A stretch of 64,000 bases of DNA, taken from Diplosphaera chodatii (lineage: Eukaryota; Chlorophyta; Trebouxiophyceae; Prasiolales; Stichococcaceae). The notes under the pieces are model-generated. The model worked only from the letters and a program-made list of their open reading frames with translations. It was not told the origin of the DNA and searched no databases. The DNA is taken from positions 682,001-746,000 of the forward strand of contig JAALGY010000017.1 of NCBI GenBank assembly GCA_032358165.1, read 5' to 3'. Below are positions 35,109 to 45,615 of the stretch, in pieces; the stretch's first letter is position 1; every line of letters begins with the position of its first letter. A program made the position numbers and the translations under genes.

Positions 35109-37546
35109 TCAAAGGCGGCTGGGCCCCGCACCTGCAACAGCATGCTCCCACTTAGCAACTGGCCTAGCACCTGACGCCTCATCAGCAGTGCGAAGGCATT
35201 GCAAGCAGTCTCCGGACCAGCTGGTCAGCAGCGCTTCATGCACTCTAGGCAGCTGAAACCCTAACACTCTCATGTAGAAGCACCTGTCTGTGCTGGTGTC
35301 GCAGCCGTTGCTATGGCCATGGCTGTCATGTCGATTGCCCGCCACGTATGCAGCATCTGGTCACTCACCGCCAGCTGCTCCCCACGCCCCATGTGCCGGA
35401 CGGCATTCGTGGCGTGCGCCACAATCGCATCCAGCTTGGCCTGGAACTGCGGCGTTGTCAAATGCTCCTGGGGTCAGCACGGTGATGCAATGGCGGTTCC
35501 AATGCTGCTGAGCATGGACCAAAGGCTGGCATGTCGGCCGGCAAAGTCTTTGACAACAAAGCTGGCTGCCAGCACAAGCTCACCTGATCAGCGCCGCCCT
35601 GGGCCTGGCCTGCAGCTGTAACACAGAGAGCCACTTGCACAGGCACACACACAAGTTTAGGACATCAGCAGCCAGCTGCATCATGGCACACGGATGTGCT
35701 CCAGCAAACACAGTAACTCGGGGCAGAGTACATAAGATAGGAGAGCCCCACCCGCAGGAGCCTGCTGCTGCCCGGGTGCAGGCTGCGGCGGGGCGCCGGA
35801 CGCCGCCGGTCGCTGAGTGGGGGCAGAGCGGCTGTGCTGCGCCCCGCCAGCTGCGCCGTCGGCAGCGGGGCGGCGGCGCTTTGGCGGTGGAGTGGCAGGT
35901 GCGCCGATGCCGGCGAGGCGCTTCTCCGTGCGGGGCCGGGACGCCGCTACCGCAGCTGCGCTGCCGCCCTTCGGACTCCTGTGTGCTGCGCCGGCCTGCG
36001 CCGCAGCCGCCGGCCGTGCCCCCTCCCTCTGGTGCTGGGCCGGGTGGCGGGGACCCGGGGTGCTTGGCCCGGCCTCACCCTGTGCTGCCGCGGCCTCCTG
36101 GCTGCCGAGCGGCCGCACGCTGAGGGCGCGGCGGCCGGCGCTGTCGCCCTGCGGTCTCCGCTGGAAGACGATGTTGTGGGCTCCGGCCCCGCTCAGCTGC
36201 CGGCCAGGCATGTCGCGCAGCAGGCGCCGCAGGGTGGTGCGCACGGCCTTCGGCACTTCCAGCTCCCTGTGAACTGTCCCCGTGGATGGCACTGTGCCAC
36301 CCGGCGCATAGAAGTCCACCCTTGTGGGTAGTTCGTCACAGTCGCTGAACAGCACGCCCAGCTGGCGCTTCGTGATGAAGGCGCGTGCATCCGGGTCGAG
36401 CTTCAGGTGACCGTGGACGGCAGCGTGCTCAGCTGCTGGGGCCGGCCGCAAGCCGTCGCCGTGCGAGCCTGCAGCCCGCGCAGGCTCGCTGCCGCCCAGG
36501 CTGCCGCTGACGCTGTTAGCAGGCCCGGAGCTGCTGACATCCGCTTCTGCCGGCAAAAGCACGCCTGCACCGCCGGCAGCTGGCCGGTCTGCCCGCCCCG
36601 TACGAGCGGCAGCGCCCCGCCGTAGAGACAGGCGCACCTCGGCCTTGAGCTGGCTGTCGCTCGGCATGTCGTCGGCCGCGAGCTGCACGATCACGTGGCC
36701 CCCCCCGCTGCCGGCACTCAGCGCGAGCCTGGTGTCCCCGGGCAGCTCGTCCGCGGGCTGCGGCAGCTGCGCTGCGATTGCCTGGTTGACCGCCAGGAAT
36801 GCCGACTTCTTGATGCGGTTGTACCACCTCCTGCCATCAAGACGTACCTCCATCACCTCGCCTCTGGCCTGCAGGGGGCTTCCATGCACGGTCAATGGCA
36901 GGTCATGTGGCGACACACAAAGCAGCTGAGCATGCCCATAATCACGTCGGCACAGAGCGTTACACTGACCTCTGCTGCCAGGCTGACGGAACACTTCAGC
37001 TTGTCAGGTGGCCCCTGTCTGCTGAGAGCACGCTCCAGGAACAGACCCTTCATGGCGAAGGACTGCACCGTCAACCGCCCTCTGTTGCACAACCAGGCGG
37101 GCCAGCGCCTTACGTCCAGATCGCCTGAGGGTGACATAAACGGTAAGACTGGTCCGCCCGTCACGATGTCAGCACTGGCACCTGCTGCATATCATGTAGT
37201 CAGCTGCACCTGGAGGGGGCTGTTCTGCTCCTGCGCCGCCGCTGTTGGCGGGCCTCTGAGACGTGGCGCTGTCCGAGTCTGTGTCATCCGTTGCGTCAGA
37301 CAGCTGCGGCATGCTGTCTGCAGGCGCATCTGCAGGCGCAGCATCGTCATGCAGCGCTGCAGGCGTTGGCTGACGCGCTGGCGCCGTCTGCTGTGTTCCG
37401 CTTGATGCATCGCCACCGGAGCACGCCTCGGCTGCAGTCACGCCGCTTGCCTGAGCGGCATGCGGTGGGGGATCTGCTGGTGGTACCGGCACGTCAATCT
37501 TGCCTACGAGCCCCGGTTCGCGGAGACTTGTGTCGCTGTGCTCCAT
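35109..37546 (-). CDS. F10: modular family protein S-N-A-B-T (625 aa)
   Basis: Exons on -: S 37546-37210, N 37181-36970 (extended, 212 nt), A+B 36868-35752, mini-exon 35609-35584 (26 nt), T 35446-35284, last exon 35131-35109 (23 nt, GAGPSRL then TGA). The sum is 1878 nt, divisible by three. S has TQQTAPARQPTPAALHDD. N lacks the first Trp-Trp pair but keeps RRWPAWL and ends SLAAEV. A: SAFLAVNQAIAAQLPQP, DTRLALSAGSGGGHVIVQLA. B: LGVLFSDCDELPTRVDFYAPGG, NIVFQRRPQGD, RRALSVRPL. The tail has PPKRRRPA. No lesion seen. Confidence 0.75.
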
Positions 37547-38267
37547 GCTGATGATCGATCAGTACATGCAAAAGAATTCTCCAAGTATCACGTCACACTC
37601 TGGTGCGACATGCTGCAAAAGGACCGTCTCCAAACATGAACCGACTCTGCATATGACACTCTGCTGCCATACACATGTGCGCCACTCGTGAGCTCGACCG
37701 ACTTGCAGATAGATGCTTGTCATGCAGTTGCTGCCAACATGACAAGGCTGATGAATGCTCCTCAGGCCTCAGCAGACGAGCAGATCACACTATTATAAGT
37801 TCGGTCCCATATGCACGTGCTGCAGTAGGTAGGTATCTGTTAGGTAACTTATAGTTCAAGTACGTACGCTTCGCTGTGTGCTGGCAAAAGACGTGCGCTG
37901 GCCCATTTCCTTGTTTCAACAACGCTCAGGACACTCATTGTCTTGGAAAGTTAGACAGCTGCCTACTGAAAGTAAGACGCAGAGCGCCATGTTGATGACG
38001 CAGCGGGTAGGGTGTACAGTGCAAGGTGTGGCAAGATTTCACAACTACAGCTGTATGTGGATGATGTTCTGTGCTATGCCTCCACCCACTCGGAGCAGCA
38101 CTCTAGGAGTAAGCACCATAAACGTAACAGCATTGCACGCCATGACTGATGTGGTGTCATGCACAACCCTCTAATACATTGGCTTGCTTGGAGGCGCAGC
38201 GGGTTGCGTCACGACAAGCATTCAGCATTGCGTACCATTCAGCCTGCAGTTAAGCCCAGGTGACACG
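37547..38267. other. Intergenic between F10 and F11
   Basis: Positions about 37870-38230 resemble, weakly, 41630-42000 downstream of F12 on -, for example gtgtgctggcaaaagac against gtgtgctggcagaagac. These look like duplicated 3' flanks of F11 and F12. No coding exon recognised. Confidence 0.45.
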
Positions 38268-41185
38268 TCAGCTAGGCGCATCCAGCGCTACTGCAAAAGG
38301 TGGTCTGCCGCCGCCGAGGTTGCTGTAGACCGCCATCTGCTCCAGGTTGTGGTAGATCTTGGTGGCCAGGGTCGAGCGTCGTGCATTGGTGTGGTCGCCT
38401 CGGGCGCCAGCCACCACCCGCTGCAGGAATGCCGCACCGGCATGGCACGCCGCCAGCCAGTCGTCCTGTGAGGCAGCATATGAGCCGCTCACGGCGAGTG
38501 CCTGTGGTGGCCAATCATGGCAGCTGGTCACCCACCAAGGTAGAATTCTTGACTGACGCCGCAAAGGTCTGCGTCTCAGCGGGTACTGCAGGCATCAGTA
38601 CATGGGCCCACCTGCTTCGCATCTTCCAGAACACCTGCAGGAAGAACAGTCCTCAAATCACACCAGAGCCCTGCCGGTTCCATACCATGCAGTCACACGA
38701 CGCAGTGCAGCCAGACAGGCCCATCTAGCGTGTAAATGAGGTAGAACGTTTCTCACCATGTTGGGGAGCCGCTGCCATTTCCACATGGACATCCCTCCCT
38801 GCCACAGGAGCATGCTGCGGTGGTGTATGCTGCTGCGGCGGGGGCTGCGGCGGTGCGGCGGGTTGCTGCAGCGGCGGCACAGCAGCTGCCGTCCCTGCTG
38901 CATTGCTGCCACCTTGGCACTCGGCGGCAGAGGCGACACGTGTTGCACCACCACAGGCTGAGCGCCCCGCATCAGCCTGCACAGCTCAACCGTTACCACG
39001 CGGTGAGCATGCGCAATGCTGGTGTTACAGAGCATATATGGCTAGGATGTTGAGCAGAACAGTGGCAGGTACAACACAGGGCTGGCAACAAAGGTGCTTA
39101 CCTGCCCTGCAGCGCCTCTGGCCATGCCTGCGTATGAAGCAATTTCCCTCATGCCAGCTGCTGGTAGAGGCACCCACTTCCTGGGGTTCGCAACATGCAC
39201 ATGACAAGGGGCCAAACCAGTGCACCAGTGTGCGAACAGATGGAGTGCTCACAGGAGCGAAGGAGAGTGCGCACAGAAAGCCTCACCAGCTGGGGTCTGC
39301 ATGGGAGGCACCGGCATGGGAGGCTGTGCTGGCTGCTGCCTGGGTGCAGGCTGCGATGGGCTGCAGCCTGCTGCTGCCGATCGATTGGAGGCGGCAGGGC
39401 TGGGGTGCTCCGCCGGCAGGGCAGCTGATGGGCCGGCACTGGCAGCGGCGGGGTGATCGTGTTGCGGCGGCTCTGCACCCGATGCCGTGGTAGCCACATC
39501 AGCGGCTAGGCGCTTGCGCTTCTGCGGCCTGCAAACCGCCATTGCAGCTGCGCTGCCGCCAGGGGGGGCGTGTGCTGCGCTGCTGCCGCGTGAATTTGCT
39601 TGCGCAGCATCAGGCCGTGCACTCACTCTTGACCGCGCCCGTTTCTCCCGTCGCTTGTCTACACGGCGGCGGGCGCTGCTCCCTGGTGCAGTGCTACCCG
39701 GAATGCCTGGTGGCTGCTGCCCTGGCGGTACGACCTCGTTCCTGCCAAGCGGCCGCACGCTCAGCGCAAGCTGGCCAGGGTTGATGTCATCCTGCGGCCT
39801 CCGCTCGAACACGATGGTGCTTCTGCCGCCCGGCTGTCCGCTAGGCATCTCTCGCAGCAGGCGCTGCATCTCGACGACGGCAGCCTTTGGCACTTCAAGG
39901 ATTTGTCCCACCGACGCCAGCCATGGCCTTCCGAGACCCGGCGTGTAGAAGCGAACCACTTTGGGGATTGTGCCGCCGAACAGGTGTCGCAGCCTGGTCT
40001 TCTCCAGGTAGACGCGTGCACTGGGTTTGTCACACTTCAGACGGCTGTAGGCGGCTGCAGGGCCAGTGCCAGGGACCCGACTGCTGCCGCCGCCTGGGGC
40101 CGCAGCTGGCGTCTGAGGCACGACTGGCATGCTGCCGCCAGTCCCGCCGCTCGCACTGCCAGCAGGCCCAGAGCTGAAAGCATACACATCCGCCGGCAGC
40201 CGTGCGCCGTCGTCGCCTGCAGCTGCCGGGCCAGCCCGCCGTGCACCAGCAGCGGCGTCTGACAACAGCGCCATTGCATCGCCTCCGACGTGGGCGTTGT
40301 GTGCCACCTCGTCAGGCGCGAGCTCCACGATGATGTGGCCTTCCTTGCTGCCGGCACTCAGGCTGAGCCTGGTGCCCCTTCGCAGCTTGTGCCTGGGTCG
40401 CGGCAGCTGCGCTGCAAGCGCGTGGCTGATTGCCCAGAGCGCCGACTTGCTGACAATGTGACACCACCCCTCGCATGTGAGGGGTACCTGGCTCCACTCA
40501 CCTTTGGCCTGCGAATGACGTTGAAAGCATGGTCTTGGCAAACAGGTCTGGTGTCAGTATATGGTGGTGCCTGTCGTGTCATCAAATCCGGATGGCCAAC
40601 AAGGGATATGGACTGACCTCTGCCTCTCGGCTGATGGATAGGTGCAGGCAGGGTGGCAGCGGATCCCCAGCAAGCGCTAGCTGTGGCATCAGCGCCTTCA
40701 GGACGGCAGGCTCCAGCGCCAGCCGCCCCTCGTCGTCCACCACGGCCGGGAAGCGTTGTGTGTTTCCTCCGCTGGTGCCTGCGGACAGGGTCAATGGGCA
40801 GCTCAGTGATCACATATCTGCGGGGTCGGCGTTGGCGTATGCTGTCTGCCAGACTGTTGCCCTGCAAGCGGCAATCGCGTTGTCCACCTGCGCCGCCAGT
40901 GCCGGCGCGGTCCGCAGGCATGGCGCTCCTCAGCGCTGAGTCCTCCGTCGCCTCGAACAGCTGCGACACGCCGCCTGCAGGGGCGCTGGCGGGCTGCCCA
41001 CCTCGATGCAGCGCTGAGGAGATCGGCTGACTGATCGCCTCCGTCTGCTGAGCTCCGAGGGACCCGGCGCCGTCAGTCACGCCGCTGGTGTGGGCGGCGT
41101 GCGGCAGGGCATAGGCTGCCCGAATCGACGCAGCGATGCGATCGAGCAGCCGCGGAGCTCCAATACTGAGGGCGCAGTGCTCCAT
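38268..41185 (-). CDS. F11: modular family protein S-N-A-B-P-T (727 aa)
   Basis: Exons on -: S 41185-40888, N 40778-40618 (QRFPAVVDDEG, LSISREAEV; Trp pair lost), A+B 40508-39287, mini-exon 39127-39102 (26 nt), an extra Pro/Gln exon 38976-38757, a second mini-exon 38634-38612 (23 nt), T 38501-38268 (TGA). The sum is 2184 nt, divisible by three. A: ALWAISHALAAQLPRP, GTRLSLSAGSKEGHIIVELAP. B: LRHLFGGTIPKVVRFYTPG, LEVPKAAVVEMQRLLREM, TIVFERRPQDD, LALSVRPL. The tail has QKRKRLAADV. T is the form shared with F12 (DDWLAACHAGAAFLQRVV, LEQMAVYSNLGGG). The extra exon and second mini-exon form a repeatable 0-1 plus 1-0 cassette. No lesion seen. Confidence 0.74.
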
Positions 41186-42063
41186 CTGCTCAGCCAATGC
41201 TGCGCTTCAGCTATGCTCAAGCCCAAACACCAGAAACTGCTCAACTGCAGCCTGTAGCAAGCTTCTACAGCAACCTCCAATTCTGGCGCGGTGGAGCAGA
41301 AGTGTGCGCTGCTGCTTCTCCTTGAACTAGAGGAGCAAGGGAAGTGCGTCCTGTGCCAACCCGATGGGGCGATGGCATGCAGCAGACTTTTCTGACACAG
41401 GTCCATGCAGACCTAAAGTGGATATTGTGCAAGATTCTTGCTTCCACCTTCCGCGCCTCAGCTGGTGCCCACACAGGCTGGCAGCTCGATTTCTGCACAC
41501 TGACTGTCAGCCAATCCTGCCAATTGCATCCTCAGAAGTGATCGGATGGCCGAGCCATCAAATCACCTACACGGCGGCAGCTGTGCCATCTGGACCCTTA
41601 CAGTTTGGGTGCACACTTCGTCCCGCTTGTGTGCTGGCAGAAGACCTGCTGTAACTCATCACCCCAGCCAGAAAACCGCTCCCGTGCAAGAAAGTGACTG
41701 TCGAGCAGGTTGCGCTTCCATCTTGGAAGTTGACACAACGCAGGGCGCCTGGATGTTGGTGCAGCTAGTATACCGCATGTGAAGAGTAAGCAACGGGCCC
41801 ATCGGCTACAGCTGCATATGGCGTAGGTGCTCTTTGGCATGCCTCCATGCGCATGATGCAACACCCTAGTACAACTATGCTGCATCAGATGGATACAGCA
41901 GCAGTGCAGACCGTCGAACGGCGTGATGTCATGGTACGAACCCACAATGCCCTGGCTTCCCTGCTGATGCTCAGCAAGTTGCACCATGGGATGCATCCGG
42001 CACTGTATGTCTCCAACGAACGCGCGGGAGGCCTCGGACTTGATGGGGTGGGCACATCCAGCG
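41186..42063. other. Intergenic between F11 and F12
   Basis: Includes a probable duplicated 3' flank (about 41630-42000, see 37547-38267). No coding exon recognised. Confidence 0.45.
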
Positions 42064-44671
42064 CTACTGCGTGGGCGGCCCGCCGCCGCCGAGGTTGCTG
42101 TAGGCCGCCATCTGCTCCAGGGTGTGGTAGGTCTTGGTGGCCAGCGCGACGCGTCGTGCGTCGGTGGGGTCGCCCTCCACCACCCGCTGCAGGAATGCCA
42201 CACCCGCGTGGCACGCCGCCAGCCAGTCGTCCTGCGGGGCGGCATGCCGGACGCTCGTGGCCGTCCATTGCGGGGTCGGTCACGGCAGCTGATCAGCCAC
42301 CCAGTTGCCATCTTGACCGACGCCTCACAATGCAGCTTGTTTAGCTGGCGGCGCGTGCTTCAGGCATCAGGTTACAGGCCCACCTGTTCCTCGACCTCTA
42401 CCTGTTCCTCGACCTCTGCACCTCCTGCTGCGGCGCCTGCAACAGAGCAGGTTCCCAGGGATCAAGGCACAATGCTGCCTCCCCCATATGACATGCAGCT
42501 GCAGCACTCGTTGCAAGCCGCAAAGCCCACACTTCGGGCGCATGTGCATACGTTGCTCACCATTCTGGGGAGCCGCTGCATTGATGAGCCCCGATGCAGC
42601 ACGACCAGGTTCCTGTGCTTCGGGCTGCTGCGCCGGCTGTTGCGGGGCAGGGGCGGCGGGCTGCTGCGGGGCGACGGCGACACTCGTGGCTGCTGCGTCG
42701 CTGTCACAGCGGCCGTCGGCGACCGAGGCGGCACGCCCGGCACCACTGCCGCTGGGGCGGCCCTGATCCTCCTGTGATGCCATTGCCCAAATGCATAAAG
42801 GGTTGGGTTTGGGTTTCAGCCTCTCCAGGAGTGCAGCGCCAGCAGAACAAGTCCTGCCGTCACGTCAGGTCACAGTATGCACATATGGACAGGGCTGGCA
42901 GGCACCACGTCGCACCTGCCCTGCTGCGTCCTGGACGGGACCTGCAGAAGTCACATGCTCTGTGACAACTGGTATAGGCACTCAAGTAGTGGTTTGGAGA
43001 TGCAGTCCCATTGCATACGAGATCTCTGGTATCACAAAGGATTCAAGTGCATTGCAAGCCAGATTTACCTGCCGGCACAGCAGGCTCGGCCGACTGCTGG
43101 TCGGGGGGAGGCTGTTGCGGGCTATCGGCTGCAGCTGCAGGCCGAGGGGCAGCAGCTGCGCAGCTGCGCTCTGCTGGCACAACAGCCACCGTGGCAGCGG
43201 CAGCATCTGCGGCCGGGCCAGTGCGATCGGGCGGGGTGGCGGGCGCATCAGCAACTCTGGTGAAAGACCTGAGAAGGTTCAGGGTGTCTGCAGCCGCAGC
43301 AGAGGCGGTGCCGGTGCAAAGGCTGGCTGGCGCGGCGCCGGCCGCCGCTGCGCCGGCTGCCTGGCTGCCCGGGCGGGGCTGGGGGCAGCGACAGACGGCC
43401 CCGCGTTTGTGTGCGGTGGCGTCTTCTGCCGCTTGGCAGGACGGCTGCCAGTGCCGCTGCTGCGCTTGCTGGGCTGCGGCTTCACGGCAGAGGGTTGCAG
43501 ATCCGCCTCTGCCTCGATCTCCTTTGTTTTCTTGCTGCTCGCCAGGAACCGCACGCCCAGGGCGTTTGAGCTGAGCACGCCGTTGAAGGCCATGCGGTGC
43601 AGCACGACGATGTTCGTCACATTTGGCGACTCGCCGCCAGCAGTCTGCTGCAGGTGAAGCCGCATCCGCTTGTGGACAGCATTTGGGATGTCCAGTCCGT
43701 CCATCTGCCGACGCAGCTTCGACGGCTTGAGCCTGAAGCAGTAAAACCCCAGCAGATGCATGTGGATGGTCTCCGGGATGTTGTCCTCGCCTCCGCCGAA
43801 TATCATGGCCAGGCGCCGCTTTGGAATGTTCGCGCGCTCGCTGGCATCCCTCACCCTGACATACGCGGGCTGATGGCCCCTGGCAGGCCCCCAGCCTGTG
43901 CCGGCGTTGTCCAAAATCTGCAGCGTGCCGGGCAGCGGTTGCCTCGCTGCCGGCCTGCTGGGCCCGCCGGTGTCGCCAGCTGGACTGCCGGCGGGACCTG
44001 GGCCGCTGGCGCTGCCGCCTTGCTGCAGCTGCACGGCTGAGGCGCCTGCGCCTTGGTGACCAGCCTGCTGCTGGCCAGCGGCAGCTGCCGCCGATGCGAC
44101 CCCGCCGCTGCTGCGGACTGGCCCCATCGGGGTCGCCCCTGCGGTATCGGGACCAGGAAACATGGCGTATGATGTGTCGACTGCACATTTGAGCGGCCAG
44201 TCGGAAAGACAAACATGGCAGTCTGCACACCGCAGCTAGCCGCTGTGCATAGAATATGATGCACCAACATTTGCAGATGGGACAGCATAGTGTACCTGCG
44301 CCACCGATGCTTGCAGGCTGCGCGGCGTGGGCGCTCTCCTGCTCTGTCCCAGCCGTCGCTTCAGAAATTTGTGACAGGCTGCTCTCAGGGGCGTCAGACC
44401 GCTGCCCGCCTCCCTGCAGCCCTGAAGCAAGTGGCTGGGTGGCTGCCACTGTCTGTTGTCCCACAAATGCAACGCTACTGGGGTTTGTCTGGGCTGCGGT
44501 GACATCGCCAGCTTGGGCGGCGTGCATCGGGGATTGTGCTGACGGTGCCGCCGCAGCACTGTTGCCCACACGCCGCGGATCGCGTTGGAGTTGTTGCAAC
44601 CTGCTGGCCAGCGTCTGCTCACCACTATCACACGCGCTGTTCTTCGGGTTGTACACGTCAACAAAGCTCAT
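42064..44671 (-). pseudogene. F12: S-B2-P-T family member, probable frameshift after B2
   Basis: Exons on -: S 44671-44296, B2 exon 44180-43069, mini-exon 42941-42916 (26 nt), Pro/Gln exon 42771-42561, second mini-exon 42436-42384 (53 nt, repeating V-E-V-E-E-Q), T 42231-42064 (TAG). N and A are absent. B2 is the form found in F14 and F15: RANIPKRRLAMIFGGGE, then IHMHLLGFY, HLQQTAGG, TNIVVLHRMAFNGVLSSNAL. The B2 frame ends at a stop at 43279, whereas the usual tail (APATPP then PAVPAG) resumes one frame over. The exon is 1112 nt where phase needs a multiple of three. A frameshift is likely; an unseen small intron is the alternative. T matches F11. Confidence 0.6.
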
Positions 44672-45615
44672 GGTATGTAGTCTACGCGACAAGGGTCTTG
44701 ACCTTCCTCAACTGACTGCCTAACGACGATCGGTCCAGCAATGTATGTTCGCTGTCGAAGAGTGACAGCGAGTGCGTCGTGTGCACAGCAGATGACCTGC
44801 AGCAGGTCTCTCGAGATGGTCGGCCTTTCACATCCAGAAGATGCACACTGCTTCCAGCTTCAGCTTCCATCTTTTTTTTTATCAGCTGACGTCAGCTGGT
44901 GGCATGGTGCATCTTTATGGCTGCTGCATCTTTATCTCGGACAAACCTGTGTTGCAGTGTCACGATGAGATGTTGAAGCATGGTGGCATGTCTGATACCT
45001 GCCATGAACTATTGTGACCACAGAGATAGCCCGTTGCCGTCACTCAGCCAGCTGCATACCATCGTCTCACAGCCACCTGCTCATACGTACACTGCCCTCA
45101 TCGGCAGCCATGCACTCAGCCTTAGCAGCCACAGTCGCCACATGTTGCAGGTAGGGTTGCAGGGTGTAAACGCTGCCGGCATTCCGACTTTCTGACTTCC
45201 ACCTTCCCTTCCCACACCCAGCACCAGTACGTAGCTACATATTCCCTGGCAGGTTGGCTGCTGCAGCCAGAGTGTTGATCAGATAGGGCGGTAGTCCATG
45301 GTTTCGTATCTTCGCATGTCTGCGCACGCAATTCCACCCGCCAAGTGCTGCCGCTGGGTACCCCTTGCTTGATGACCTGCTGCGCATATAGTTATGCACT
45401 CACTGCACCACTGCGGTCACATGCTGTCAACTGCTTTCAGGGTGCAGTTTATGTGTTTTGGCAGGCTGGGCGGCACCGGCAGAACATCGCCATCGAGTGG
45501 GTTCATATACACTCTCTCCATAATAGCTGGACCATCATGCGCTGCCTCTTCCATGTGCAAAACTGGACAGCATGTGTGCCATGTTGCACGTGTTGCACGC
45601 ATGCGCAGCACCTGG
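44672..45615. other. Intergenic between F12 and F13
   Basis: Upstream of F12 and downstream of F13. Contains a poly-T run (about 44874-44880), the TGACGTCA palindrome annotated separately, and a short direct repeat of gcatctttat. No coding exon recognised. Confidence 0.45.
44884..44897. promoter_or_regulatory. CRE-like palindrome (TGACGTCA) upstream of F12
   Basis: agctgacgtcagct is a perfect 14-nt palindrome containing the bZIP/CRE core, about 215 bp upstream of the F12 start codon. Regulatory use is inferred. Confidence 0.4.

Noticed and set aside
36404..40033. Long open frames on + opposite F10 and F11
   Set aside because: High-GC antisense shadows of A+B exons, with no module motifs and no splice logic.
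43043..44692. Single 549-codon open frame on - treated as one unspliced gene
   Set aside because: It runs through introns and changes from the S frame to non-coding text and then to the tail frame. The module motifs show separate exons with GT-AG borders.
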